Source: CAVSUZ01 sp963795415 | GTDB lineage: Bacteria; Pseudomonadota; Alphaproteobacteria; Acetobacterales; Acetobacteraceae | Direction: 5' to 3' | Assembly (NCBI GenBank): GCA_963795415.1 | Contig: CAWCHQ010000002.1 | Location: 310,001-374,000 of the forward strand | Length of the DNA stretch: 64,000 nucleotides | In this document: positions 24,908 through 33,565 of the stretch, piece after piece | Numbering within the stretch: the first letter of the stretch is position 1 | How the letters are laid out: each line of letters starts with the position of its first letter | Translations under genes and position numbers: made by a program | The notes under the pieces: model-generated | Database searches by the model: none | The model's input: the letters and a program-made list of their open reading frames with translations, nothing else | Told to the model about the DNA's origin: nothing

Positions 24908-25111
24908 ATGCTGACTGACCGGGATACGCTGCTCCGCAAGCTGCATGAACTGCGCAGCGAGCACCGTGATCTCGACACCGTCATCGCCCGCCTGTCGGAC
25001 GGCGGGCCGGTGGACCAGCTCCATGTCCAGCGCCTGAAAAAACGCAAGCTGATGCTGAAAGACGAGATCGCCTGGCTCGAAAGCCGCCTTATCCCGGATG
25101 ACATTGCCTGA
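24908..25111 (+). CDS. YdcH/DUF465 family small protein, second copy
   Basis: 67 residues from the ATG at 24908; another ATG at 24896 is in frame. It reads LLRKLHELRSEHRDLDTVIARLSDGGPVDQLHVQRLKKRKLMLKDEIAWLE, the DUF465 helical hairpin with the R-L-K-K-(R/K)-K-L-x-L-K-D-E-I signature. It ends three bases before purE, so it is probably the first gene of the purEK transcript; this arrangement recurs in alphaproteobacteria as far as I recall. Function unknown. Confidence 0.88.
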   Translation: MLTDRDTLLRKLHELRSEHRDLDTVIARLSDGGPVDQLHVQRLKKRKLMLKDEIAWLESRLIPDDIA

Positions 25112-25114
25112 AGC

Positions 25115-25603
25115 ATGAGCAGTCTCGTCGGCATCATCATGGGCAGCCGCTCCGACTGGCCCACCCTTGCCCATGCTGCGGAAATTCTGGCGCAGCTCGA
25201 AATTCCGCACGAAACCAGGATCATATCGGCTCACCGCACCCCGGACCGGCTGCGCGACTACGCCCGGACCGCCCGCTCCCGCGGGCTTGGCGTTATCATA
25301 GCCGGCGCCGGCGGAGCGGCCCACCTGCCCGGCATGTGCGCCGCCTGGACCAGCCTTCCAGTTCTTGGCGTTCCGATCGAAAGCGCCGCCCTCAAGGGCC
25401 TCGACAGCCTGCTGTCCATCGTCCAGATGCCCGCCGGCGTTCCCGTAGGCGCCCTGGCAATCGGCCGGGCCGGAGCCGTCAACGCGGCTCTTTTCGCCGC
25501 CGCGATTCTCGCCAATGCCGATCCGGCGCTGGCCGCGCGCCTCGATGCCTATCGTTCCGCCCAGACCTGTGCCGTTCCCAATGAACCGCAAGAGCAGGGA
25601 TGA
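25115..25603 (+). CDS. purE: N5-carboxyaminoimidazole ribonucleotide mutase
   Basis: 162 residues, normal for class I PurE. It converts N5-CAIR to CAIR in purine synthesis. Motifs: VGIIMGSRSDWPT (phosphate binding), ETRIISAHRTPDRL (catalytic His), VIIAGAGGAAHLPGMCAAWTSLPVLGVP and LLSIVQMPAGVPVGALAIGRAGA. Its end overlaps the purK start by four bases (ATGA), so the two enzymes that hand over the unstable N5-CAIR are translationally coupled. No PurR site is evident. Confidence 0.96.
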   Translation: MSSLVGIIMGSRSDWPTLAHAAEILAQLEIPHETRIISAHRTPDRLRDYARTARSRGLGVIIAGAGGAAHLPGMCAAWTSLPVLGVPIESAALKGLDSLLSIVQMPAGVPVGALAIGRAGAVNAALFAAAILANADPALAARLDAYRSAQTCAVPNEPQEQG

Positions 25604-26778
25604 ATTTTCCGCTGCCCCCGAACGCGACGATCGGCCTGGTCGGCGGCGGCCAGCTCGGGCGCATGTCTGCCCTCGCCGCTGCCCGCTTGGGCTACCGCTG
25701 TCACATCCTCACCCGTGAGCATGACAGTCCCGCCAGCCAGGTCTCGGCCGCGACCACCATCAGCGACTATACCGACCCCGTCTCGCTCCGCCGTTTCGCT
25801 GAAGCGGTGGACGTCATCAGCTTCGAATTCGAGAATGTCAGCGCCGAGGGTCTGGAGCTCCTCGCCTCGATCAAGCCCGTCCGCCCCTCGCCGGACGTTC
25901 TTCGCATCAGCCAGGATCGCGTGGCGGAGAAATCCTTCCTCAACCGCGCCGGCGTCGCCACCACCGAGTGGGCCGCCGCCAGCTCGCTCGAGGAATTGCA
26001 CGAGGCCTCGGCACGCATCGGCTTGCCCGCCGTCCTGAAAACCGCCCGCTATGGCTACGACGGCAAGGGCCAGACCCGTGTTCGTCAGGTGGCTGACCTC
26101 GCGCCGGCTTTTGCCGCGCTGAACCCCAAGCCGCTGATTCTCGAAGCGTTGGTGGACTTCGCCTGCGAGATCAGCGTCGTCGCCGCGCGGGGCGCCGCCG
26201 GCGGCGTTTCCTGCTTCGATGTCACCGAAAACCGCCACCGCAACGGCATCCTCGATCTTTCTCTCGCGCCCGCGCGCATCGTCCCTGAACTCGCAGGCGA
26301 GGCGCAGCGGATTGCCTGCCGGATCGCCGAGGCTCTCGACCTTGTCGGCGTCCTTGCGGTCGAGATGTTCGTCACCGCCGATGGTCGCGTGCTCGCCAAC
26401 GAGATCGCGCCGCGCCCCCATAATTCCGGCCACTGGACCATCGAGGCCTGCCCGGCCAGCCAGTTCGAGATGCACATCCGCGCCGTTGCAGGCCTGCCGC
26501 TGCCGCCTGCGATACGCCATTCGGATGCTGCGATGAAAAACCTGGTCGGCCCCGAGGGGACGGCTCTCTGGCCGGAAGTCCTTCGCACCCCCGGCCTTAT
26601 TCCGCACCTCTACGGCAAGGCCGAGGCCCGGCCGGGGCGCAAGATGGGCCATGTCACCCGTCTGTTCCCCAAAGGCGCGCTGCCCGGCGATTTCGGCATC
26701 CAGGCCGCGCTGGGGCTTCTGGTCTCCCGTCCGCCGATTGCGGGCGGCCAGGCCGGCGAAAATCCGATCAATCCCTGA
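25600..26778 (+). CDS. purK: N5-carboxyaminoimidazole ribonucleotide synthase
   Basis: 392 residues, an ATP-grasp enzyme that carboxylates AIR with ATP and bicarbonate. Visible: IGLVGGGQLGRMSALAA at the N-terminus, SFEFENVSAEGLELL, LPAVLKTARYGYDGKGQ (ATP-binding loop), LILEALVDFACEISVVAARG (hinge), EMFVTADGRVLANEIAPRPHNSGHWTIEAC (Mg ligands, hallmark) and a C-terminal domain with HLYGKAEARPGRKMGHVT. It converges on truA, the two reading frames overlapping by 11 bases. Confidence 0.96.
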   Translation: MNFPLPPNATIGLVGGGQLGRMSALAAARLGYRCHILTREHDSPASQVSAATTISDYTDPVSLRRFAEAVDVISFEFENVSAEGLELLASIKPVRPSPDVLRISQDRVAEKSFLNRAGVATTEWAAASSLEELHEASARIGLPAVLKTARYGYDGKGQTRVRQVADLAPAFAALNPKPLILEALVDFACEISVVAARGAAGGVSCFDVTENRHRNGILDLSLAPARIVPELAGEAQRIACRIAEALDLVGVLAVEMFVTADGRVLANEIAPRPHNSGHWTIEACPASQFEMHIRAVAGLPLPPAIRHSDAAMKNLVGPEGTALWPEVLRTPGLIPHLYGKAEARPGRKMGHVTRLFPKGALPGDFGIQAALGLLVSRPPIAGGQAGENPINP

Positions 26779-27547
26779 ACGGCAATTCCGGGTAATCCAC
26801 GGCAACGAGGCAAAGTCCTTGCGGCGGGGCAGTGGGTCCGGCGGCGGCGCGATTCCTGGCGGCGAGCACGTCTCGCATGCGGTCCACAGGCCAGGTCCCG
26901 TTGCCGATGAGACGAAGGGTGCCGGTCAGGTTCCGCACCTGGTGGTGGAGGAAGCTGCGAGCTTCGGCCAGGATTTCGATCATGTCGCCGTCGCGGGTCA
27001 CGTCGAGGCGGTCCAGGGTTCGGACCGGGCCGCTCGCCTGACAGGAGGCCGCGCGGAAGCTGGTGAAGTCGTGCCGCCCGAGCAGGATTTGGGCGGCCGC
27101 GTGCATCTGGCTGGCGTCGAGAGGGCTGGCAACGTGCCAGACACGGCCCGCAAGCAGGGCGGGCCGGGCGCGGCGGTTGAGGATTCGATAGCGGTAGGTG
27201 CGGTGTATCGCCGAAAAGCGTGCGCTCCAGTTTGCGGGGACCGGAGCGGCCTGCAACACGGCAATGGGATGGGACTTCAGGTGATAGTTCAGGGCTTCCC
27301 GGAGCTGGCCCGGACTTATCGGGCGGTCGAGCCGGAGTTCCACGACCTGTCCGGCGGCGTGGACGCCGGCATCAGTTCGGCCGGCGGCGACGGTGCTGAC
27401 TGGGCTACCGCGGGAGAGGCGCGCCGCAGCCTGCTCGAAAACCTGCTGGATCGAGAGGCCGTTCGCCTGGTGCTGCCATCCGACGAATGGAGCGCCATCG
27501 TATTCGACAAGGAGTGCCCATTTGGCTGTTGGTACGGAGATCGTCAT
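26768..27547 (-). CDS. truA: tRNA pseudouridine(38-40) synthase
   Basis: 259 residues. TruA makes pseudouridine at positions 38-40 of the tRNA anticodon arm. Features: WALLVEYDGAPFVGWQHQANG at the N-terminus, catalytic Asp59 in AAGRTDAGVHAAGQV, YRILNRRARPALLAGRVWH and the late HHQVRNLTGTLRLIG. Its ATG overlaps the fmt stop (ATGA). The order def-fmt-truA on one strand is common in alphaproteobacteria and gives one translation-related transcript. Confidence 0.96.
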   Translation of the reverse strand: MTISVPTAKWALLVEYDGAPFVGWQHQANGLSIQQVFEQAAARLSRGSPVSTVAAGRTDAGVHAAGQVVELRLDRPISPGQLREALNYHLKSHPIAVLQAAPVPANWSARFSAIHRTYRYRILNRRARPALLAGRVWHVASPLDASQMHAAAQILLGRHDFTSFRAASCQASGPVRTLDRLDVTRDGDMIEILAEARSFLHHQVRNLTGTLRLIGNGTWPVDRMRDVLAARNRAAAGPTAPPQGLCLVAVDYPELPFRD

Positions 27548-28470
27548 TCGCCAAACGCGGTACCCGGCGGGATAGGGTGGCCGCGGAGGAAAGCGGCCGC
27601 GTCCAGCGGTCTGCCGCCGGCCATCTGCACTCGGCAGAGGCGGAGTGCGCCGTGGCCACAGGCCACAAGGAGCCCGTCATCCAGCACCTGGCCGGGGGGG
27701 CCGGAGCCGCTTTCGGGTTGTGCCGCGAGGATCTTCAGTTGGTTTCCGTGAAGTCGGGTGAAAGCGCCGGGCCACGGGTCCATCGCCCGAACTCGGCGAT
27801 CGAGAGCTTCTGCATGGTTCTGCCAGCCGAGACGGCCATCGCCCTTGGTGAGTTTCGGGGCGTAGCTCGCCCCCTGCGCCGGCTGAGGGTTGGGCGAAGG
27901 GGCTTCGGCAAGGGCGCGCAGGATCAATCGCGCGCTGAGATCGGCAAGGATGTCATGCATCAGGCCGGTGGTGGCGCGCGGCGGGATGGGGACGGTTTCG
28001 GCCAGCAGCATTGGCCCGGTATCGAGGCCGGCATCCATCTGCATGATGGTGACGCCGGTTTGGGCGTCGCCCGCCAGCACCGCCGCGTGAATAGGAGCGG
28101 CACCACGCCACCGGGGCAGCAGGCTGGCGTGGATGTTAAGGCAGCCTCGGCGAGGGGCGGCCAACATCGGGGGCGGCAGGATCAGGCCGTAAGCGGCGAC
28201 GATGGCGGCATCTAGATCCAGCGCGGCGAAGGCGGCCTGGGCTTCGAGATCGGAGCGGAGCCGCGCGGGAGTCCGGACGGGGAGGTTGAGGCGGTCCGCG
28301 GCTGAATAAATCGCGCATCGGCGCACCTCGTAACCTCGGCCGGCGGGCCGGGGTGGCTGGCAATAAACGGCAGCGATGTCATGCCCGGCATTGTGCAAGG
28401 CGAGAAGCGCCGGAACCGCGAAGTCCGGGCTGCCCATGAAGGCGAGGCGCAACGGCCTGGCCGCGATCAT
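27544..28470 (-). CDS. fmt: Methionyl-tRNA formyltransferase
   Basis: 308 residues from the ATG at 28470 (MIAARPLRLAFMGSPDFAVP), chosen because it overlaps the def stop by ATGA; the open frame to 28590 is spurious. It formylates initiator Met-tRNA with 10-formyl-THF. Motifs: FMGSPDFAVPAL, the active-site segment GCLNIHASLLPRWRGAAPIHAAVLAGDAQTGVTIMQMDAGLDTGP, and SYAPKLTKGDGRLGW linking to the tRNA-binding C-terminal domain. It is slightly compact but complete. Confidence 0.96.
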   Translation of the reverse strand: MIAARPLRLAFMGSPDFAVPALLALHNAGHDIAAVYCQPPRPAGRGYEVRRCAIYSAADRLNLPVRTPARLRSDLEAQAAFAALDLDAAIVAAYGLILPPPMLAAPRRGCLNIHASLLPRWRGAAPIHAAVLAGDAQTGVTIMQMDAGLDTGPMLLAETVPIPPRATTGLMHDILADLSARLILRALAEAPSPNPQPAQGASYAPKLTKGDGRLGWQNHAEALDRRVRAMDPWPGAFTRLHGNQLKILAAQPESGSGPPGQVLDDGLLVACGHGALRLCRVQMAGGRPLDAAAFLRGHPIPPGTAFGE

Positions 28471-29000
28471 TCCTCGCGCGCTTGTCGCTGTTCCTTGGCA
28501 AGGCGGCGAAGGATCATGTTGCGCTTGAGGCTGGAGAGATGATCCACGAACAATATCCCCTCCAGGTGGTCCATTTCGTGTTGGATGCATGCGGCCAGCA
28601 ATCCGTCGGCCTCGATTTCCTGGCGGGCGCCTTCCTGGTTGACATAGCGGACCTTGACCCTGGCCGGGCGGGTAACTTCCGCGAATTGATTCGGAAGCGA
28701 AAGGCAGCCTTCTTCTCTTGTTGCGAGATCGTCGCTGGCGGCAACCAGTTCCGGATTGATGAGTACGATCGGACTGGGTTTGTCGTCCCGCATCAGATCA
28801 ACCACGGCGAGGCGAAGACCGACCCCGACCTGCGGAGCAGCGAGTCCAATGCCGGGGGCGCGATACATCGTGGAGAACATTCGAGGGACGAGATCTCGCA
28901 CCTGCGAAGCCTCCTTCGGGCCGACCGGGCGTGCGCGCGCCTTCAGCCCCGGGTGGGGTGCGATCAAGATCGGCAAGAGATCGGACGCGAGCTCAGTCAT
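28467..29000 (-). CDS. def: Peptide deformylase
   Basis: 177 residues. It removes the N-formyl group from new proteins. All three metalloprotease motifs are present: GIGLAAPQVG (50-59), EEGCLSLP (96-103, with the Cys metal ligand) and HEMDHLEG (141-148). It is the first gene of the def-fmt-truA unit. The next gene, hsp20, is divergent, with 141 bases between the starts where both promoters should lie. Confidence 0.96.
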   Translation of the reverse strand: MTELASDLLPILIAPHPGLKARARPVGPKEASQVRDLVPRMFSTMYRAPGIGLAAPQVGVGLRLAVVDLMRDDKPSPIVLINPELVAASDDLATREEGCLSLPNQFAEVTRPARVKVRYVNQEGARQEIEADGLLAACIQHEMDHLEGILFVDHLSSLKRNMILRRLAKEQRQAREE

Positions 29001-29141
29001 GATGAGGCGATGTAGCTTCGCGTCTGGCCTCTATCAACGCGAACCTCTTGCAACGGGGCCATTTGTTCACAAGATGTCCCAGTGCCGGAATGCCGCAAAC
29101 GGGTTCCGGCGTTGAACGCTTCGCTCCCAGGAGGAGGCTTA

Positions 29142-29600
29142 ATGACAACTCGCCTGTTCACTTCACCGCTGTTTCTAGGGTTTGACCACCTGGAGCAGAT
29201 GCTTGAGCGGGCTTCCAAGAGCTCCGCGGATGGCTATCCGCCCTACAACATCGAGCAGATCAGCTCGACGGGACTGCGGATCACGCTTGCGGTCGCCGGT
29301 TTCACCATGGACGACCTGCAGATCACGCAGGAGGACAACCAGCTGGTGATCCGGGGGCGGCAGACGGATGATGGGCAGGACCGGGTGTTCCTTCATCGGG
29401 GGATTGCGGCACGGCAGTTCCAACGTGCTTTCGTCCTGGCGGAAGGAATCGAGGTGAAGGCAGCCTGGCTGGATAACGGTCTGCTGAATATCGACCTCGC
29501 GCGTCCACAGCCGGAACCGAAGGTCAAGACGATCCAGATCAAGCGGCCGGCGGGAAACGGACAGGCAAAGGTCGTGGAGGGGACGGCTCACGAGGAGTGA
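29142..29600 (+). CDS. Small heat-shock protein, Hsp20/IbpA type
   Basis: 152 residues from the ATG at 29142, which follows AGGAGGAGG; an open frame from 29082 is not used. The N-terminus FTSPLFLGFDHLEQMLER matches the IbpA/HspA group. The alpha-crystallin domain runs from YPPYNIEQISSTGLRITLAVAGFTMDDLQITQEDNQLVIRG to ARQFQRAFVLAEGIEVKAAWLDNGLLNIDL (the G-x-L motif is GLL). A charged tail follows. It should hold unfolding proteins for DnaK/ClpB. No obvious RpoH promoter or ROSE-type RNA thermometer was recognised in the 140-base leader, though I could not fold it. Confidence 0.92.
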   Translation: MTTRLFTSPLFLGFDHLEQMLERASKSSADGYPPYNIEQISSTGLRITLAVAGFTMDDLQITQEDNQLVIRGRQTDDGQDRVFLHRGIAARQFQRAFVLAEGIEVKAAWLDNGLLNIDLARPQPEPKVKTIQIKRPAGNGQAKVVEGTAHEE

Positions 29601-29671
29601 GGAGTTCAGACGAGAAGGCTTTCAGGAGCGGCGGGGCTGCAGGACGTGGACCGGCGCGAAGGGGAAAGACA

Positions 29672-29929
29672 ATGAACGTGAACGCGACACCTGATAACTC
29701 CGAAGGCGAGGCCGAGCTGATTGCTTTCAATATTCGGCACTTGACTGAGGCGCAGCTTGCGCAACTCGGCGTTTCGCAAATTGCGTATGTCCGGCCAGTG
29801 ATAGTGAACGGGCAGCCGGGGTTCGCCATTCATGGCGCGGATGGAACACCGATGGCGGTTGCCGGCGACCGCGATGTGGCGTTCGCGGCAATCCTGCAGC
29901 AGGACATGGTGCCCACGCTGGTGCACTGA
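29672..29929 (+). CDS. DUF1150 family protein
   Basis: 85 residues from the ATG at 29672 (MNVNATPDNSEG). The conserved body reads LTEAQLAQLGVSQIAYVRPVIVNGQPGFAIHGADGTPMAV and DRDVAFAAILQQDMVPTLVH, as in DUF1150 proteins, which commonly sit just after hsp20 in alphaproteobacteria. The gap to hsp20 is about 70 bases, so one heat-shock transcript is likely. No biochemical function is known to me. Confidence 0.9.
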   Translation: MNVNATPDNSEGEAELIAFNIRHLTEAQLAQLGVSQIAYVRPVIVNGQPGFAIHGADGTPMAVAGDRDVAFAAILQQDMVPTLVH

Positions 29930-29981
29930 CGGGCTGGGGCGGAGGGCTATCCGCCGACTGCGCGGCATGCCAGGACGCGAT

Positions 29982-31722
29982 TCAAGGGAAACAATTCAAG
30001 GACTGGGCGATTTGCATGATGACTTCATCCCAGCTGCCCTGCCGCTCCTGACGGAACAGGCGGGCGGTGGGATACCAAGGGCTGTCGTTGCGGCCGACGA
30101 ACCAGCGCCAATCGGCATTGCGCTGGAGCATGAACCAGACAGGGCGTCCCAGGGCTCCGGCGATATGCGCCACCGAGGTGTCGATTGTGATCACGAGATC
30201 CAGACAGGAGATGAGGGCCGCCGTCTGAGCGAAGTCCGTTAGATACGACGTGTGGTCCGTGATGTACCCGACTTCCTTTGGAAGTTGGGTGGTACCAACG
30301 GCCTTAAGTTTTGACCCCTCCCCCTTTCCCCCCTCGGGTCCGGCCTCCGGCCGGCCCGAGGGCAAGCCTCCCGCAAGGGGAGGGGGTTTGCTGGACCGGA
30401 GGTGATTTGATTCCTTTAGCCAAGTGCGGTCGGTATCCGGTATTTCCTTCTGCAACGCATGAAATTGGATGCCATCGACGCGAAGCAAGGGAGCGAGCAG
30501 GTGGATGGGGACGGACCGCTCGGGGATGTGCTGGGAGCCCCACCAGCACAGGCCGATCCTGGGACTCTTGAAGGGCCCGAGTTCGTTCCTGCCAGCTTAC
30601 AAGCAGATTCTGCGGGGCGGCGAGATAGGGGACGGTGCTTGGGGTTGTCTCCATTTCCGTCTTGAACAGGAGCGGCAAGCTCATGATGGGGATCGAGAGA
30701 TCCGATTCCGGCGCCGGTTCGGAATCAGTTACAATCGAATCGATGCCTTCGACGGTGCGGATCAGTCCGATAAGGTCCGCCGGAACTGACACGGAAACAA
30801 AGCTGGCGGACCGGCGGACGAGAGGCGCATAGCGCACAAACTGCACCGTATCGCCGCGCCCCTGCTCTGCATACAGATGCACTCGCCGGCCGGCGAGCTC
30901 CGATAGGTCAGGCACGCGGGGCGGAGGTTTTGCCGCGTCCTTGCCGGTGCGAAAGCCGGGCAGTTCCCAGCGGCGCTCGTACAGCGGGAGGCCTTCGCGA
31001 AAGTTTCCAAGGGTGAGCAACAGGATCGATTCGTGCCATTCGCCGCGCGGATCCTCCGGTTTCAACGCTGTCCGGGTTTTCGCGATCGCTAGCGCTTCAT
31101 CGTACTTTCCGAGCGACATGAGTGCTCCGGCGAGGGCGTCGCGCGCTTCGAGCAGGCGGTCGATACCGGCCGCGTGTTGGGATGCTCCGATGACGGTAGT
31201 GAAATGCACAATGGCCTCTTCCGCGCGGCCGATGCGGGCGAGTGTGATCGCCAGGTTGTAAAGCGCGGGCATGAAAGCGGGATCGCGAGTGAGCACCTGT
31301 TCGAAGCAGGCGATTGCCTCCTGGTCGCGGCCGAGTGTGCGGAGGCAGGTCCCCAGATTGTTCAATGCGTCGGGCAGCTCCGGCTCGAGAGCCAGCGTCT
31401 TGTGGAAGTAAGCGATCGCGTCATCCGTACGGCCCGCAGCCATCGCGGCATTGCCCAGATGATACTGAAGGCGCGGGGCCGATGGATTCACCTGTTCTGC
31501 CTTTGCGAGCCACTCGGAGGCTTGCCCGTGATCGCCGCGATCGAGGCAGATCACGCCGGAAAGGTGGAGGGCATCGAAGTGTGTGGGAGCGCGGTTAAGA
31601 ATAGCACTGCAAAGATTGAACGCTTCATCAAAGTTTCGCTCGCGATAGAACCGCTCGGCGTGGGCGAATGACGGCGGAGGCTCGATCGTGAAGGAGTGGG
31701 TCAGCCGAAGCACAACGAACAC
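29982..31722 (-). pseudogene. TPR protein with glycosyltransferase-9-like C-terminus, frameshifted and carrying an inserted repeat
   Basis: The N-terminal frame (31722 to about 30600) has at least five TPR units (for example PDALNNLGTCLRTLGRDQEAIACFEQVL) and a linker with GRRVHLYAEQGRGDTVQF. Its natural continuation, GPFKSPRIGLCWWGSQHIPERSVPIHLLAPLLRVDGIQFHALQKEIP, is in another frame that runs to 29982, so a frameshift lies near 30575-30600. In the second frame, between RTWLKES and DFAQTAALISCLDLVITIDTS, about 50 extra residues (PPPLAGG to VGYITD) are coded by the palindromic repeat at 30262-30394, inserted in frame. The end DTSVAHIAGALGRPVWFML...DSPWYPTARLFRQ is GT9-like. Such proteins act in flagellin or surface glycosylation in some bacteria; here probably inactive. 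Confidence 0.82.
30262..30394. repeat. Composite palindromic repeat inserted inside the TPR/GT9-like gene
   Basis: A hairpin (ACTTCCTTTGGAAGT), then CCTTAAGTTTTGACCCCTCC, a GC-rich inverted repeat (GGTCCGGCC / GGCCGGCCC) and CCTCCCGCAAGGGGAGGGGG. Shared with 33468 (same direction) and 19151 (inverted). On the minus strand it is read through without a stop. Confidence 0.8.
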
Positions 31723-31748
31723 TCACGACTGTCAGCGTTTAGCACTGG

Positions 31749-33440
31749 TCAGGCCGCCGGTTTGTGGCGACGCGCCTGCAACTCGGAAATCGTTGCGCGT
31801 GTGGTGATCTGCTCGGGGTTCATGCGCAGCTCAAGAACCGCTGGGCGGCCGCTGTCGAGCGCGCGCCGGAAGGCTGGAGTGAATTCGGTCGTTTCGGCAA
31901 CTACTTCGCCGTAGCCGCCGAAGGCTTCGATGAACTTGGCAAAGTCGGGATTGGTCAGAGATGTCCCCGAGACGCGTTCGGGGTGTTCGCGTTCCTGATG
32001 CATGCGGATGGTGCCGTACATCTGGTTGTTGAACACCATTACGATGGGAGCAACGCCGTGATGGAATGCCGTGGCGATTTCCTGGCCTGTCATGAGAAAC
32101 CCGCCATCGCCGACGAGGCTGACAACCATGCGGTCGGGGAAGGCGATTTTGGCTCCGACGGCGGCCGGCACGCTGTAGCCCATCGCGCCGTTGGTCGGAC
32201 CGATATAGCGCTGATGTTCACTGAAATTTATGAAGCGCGTTGCCCAACCGGAGAAGTTGCCGGCATCGGTGGTAACGATGGCATCGGGTGAAAGCAGGTG
32301 TTCCAGCTCGCGCATCGCGGCACCGACGTTAAGTTTGCCCTGATAGTTGGGCACCTCGCGGCCTCGCTCGCGAATATTCCGCAGCTGGCTGGTCCAGCTG
32401 TCCCAGGTGACGTGAACCGGTTCCATTGCGGCGGCTTCCTGGGCGAAAGCGTTCAGGTCGGAGACGATACCCAGGGCGGGCCGGAACACCCGCCCGATTT
32501 CTGCGCCTTCAGGATGGACTTGCACGATGGACACGTCCCCGAGCTGGTCCAGCAGTTCGTAACCTTGAGTGACGGCATCGCCCAGCCGCGAGCCGATGGC
32601 AAGGATAAGATCGGTTTCCTTTATCTTTGAGAGCAGGGCGGGGTCGGAGCCGACGCCGAGGTCTCCCACGAAATTATCCTGAGTGCCGTCGTAGAGTGCC
32701 TGGCGGCGAAAGCCGACAGTGGTGGGAACAGCGTTGCCGGTGAGAAAGTCGTGCAATGCGCGACGGCCCGGTTCGATCCAGCAGGAGCCGCCGATGACGG
32801 CAACCGGCTTCCGGGACTTTGCAAGCATGGTACGAAGCTGGGTCATCGCCACCGGATCAGGGTGTGCTCGCCGGATCGATGCTGGCGGAACATCTGATAC
32901 GTGGGCGGCTTTGGACTGCATTTCCTCTGAAAGTGCGATGACCACCGGGCCGGGGCGTCCGGAGACGGCGATATCGACAGCATGCGCAACGACTTCGGGA
33001 ATGCGTCCGGGCTGGTCGATCTGCGTGACCCATTTGGCGAGCGGCGAGAAGAAGCGGCGGTAGTCAACTTCCTGAAAGGCGTCGCGTCCGGCATTTGCGA
33101 GCGGTATCTGGCCCACAAACAACAGCAGCGGCGTGCTGTCCTGCATTGCAATGTGGACGCCGACCGACCCGTGGCAGGCGCCCGGTCCACGGGTGACGAA
33201 GGCGGCGGCCGGCTGACCCGTGAGCTTGCCGTATGCTTCCGCCATGTTTACCGCGCCGGCTTCGAACCGGCAGGTGACCAGCTTAACGTGTTCCTGGACG
33301 TCGAAGAGGGCATCCAGCACCTCCAGGTAGCTCTCGCCGGGGACAGCGAAGGCGTGCCGGATGCCCTGTGCCACGAGCGCATCGGCGATGAGCTGGCCGC
33401 CGGTCCGAGGAGCCTCCGGGATTTTGCTTGCCTGCGCCAT
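31749..33440 (-). CDS. Thiamine-diphosphate enzyme, acetolactate synthase-like
   Basis: 563 residues from the ATG at 33440 (MAQASKIPEAPRTGGQ) with GGGGA upstream; the longer frame to 33665 passes through a repeat. It has the three-domain POX fold: an N-terminal PYR domain with FAVPGESYLEVLDAL (catalytic Glu) and FVTRGPGACHGSVGVH, a central FAD/ADP-type domain, and a C-terminal PP domain with VSLVGDGGFLMTGQEIATAFHHGVAPIVMVFNN (the GDG-x-NN ThDP site). No regulatory subunit gene (ilvH) adjoins it, so it is likely a catabolic relative (oxalyl-CoA decarboxylase, sulfoacetaldehyde- or benzoylformate-type) rather than the valine pathway enzyme. Confidence 0.85.
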   Translation of the reverse strand: MAQASKIPEAPRTGGQLIADALVAQGIRHAFAVPGESYLEVLDALFDVQEHVKLVTCRFEAGAVNMAEAYGKLTGQPAAAFVTRGPGACHGSVGVHIAMQDSTPLLLFVGQIPLANAGRDAFQEVDYRRFFSPLAKWVTQIDQPGRIPEVVAHAVDIAVSGRPGPVVIALSEEMQSKAAHVSDVPPASIRRAHPDPVAMTQLRTMLAKSRKPVAVIGGSCWIEPGRRALHDFLTGNAVPTTVGFRRQALYDGTQDNFVGDLGVGSDPALLSKIKETDLILAIGSRLGDAVTQGYELLDQLGDVSIVQVHPEGAEIGRVFRPALGIVSDLNAFAQEAAAMEPVHVTWDSWTSQLRNIRERGREVPNYQGKLNVGAAMRELEHLLSPDAIVTTDAGNFSGWATRFINFSEHQRYIGPTNGAMGYSVPAAVGAKIAFPDRMVVSLVGDGGFLMTGQEIATAFHHGVAPIVMVFNNQMYGTIRMHQEREHPERVSGTSLTNPDFAKFIEAFGGYGEVVAETTEFTPAFRRALDSGRPAVLELRMNPEQITTRATISELQARRHKPAA

Positions 33441-33467
33441 GACAATTCCCCGCTGCGTGATGGGGCA

Positions 33468-33565
33468 GGTATACGCCGAATCCTTCGGATTCCGAGTAAA
33501 ACCAAGGGTCTTAGGTTTCGACCTCTCCCCCGTTCCCCCTCCTGCAAGGGGAGCGGGTTTTGTGG
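33468..33565. repeat. Composite palindromic repeat, short form, overlapping the end of yceD
   Basis: Hairpin GAATCCTTCGGATTC, then GGTCTTAGGTTTCGACCTCTC and CCTCCTGCAAGGGGAGCGGG, the same order as at 30262 but without the extra GC-rich insert. Its left part lies in the gap before the ThDP enzyme gene; its right part codes the last codons of the YceD protein. Confidence 0.75.
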
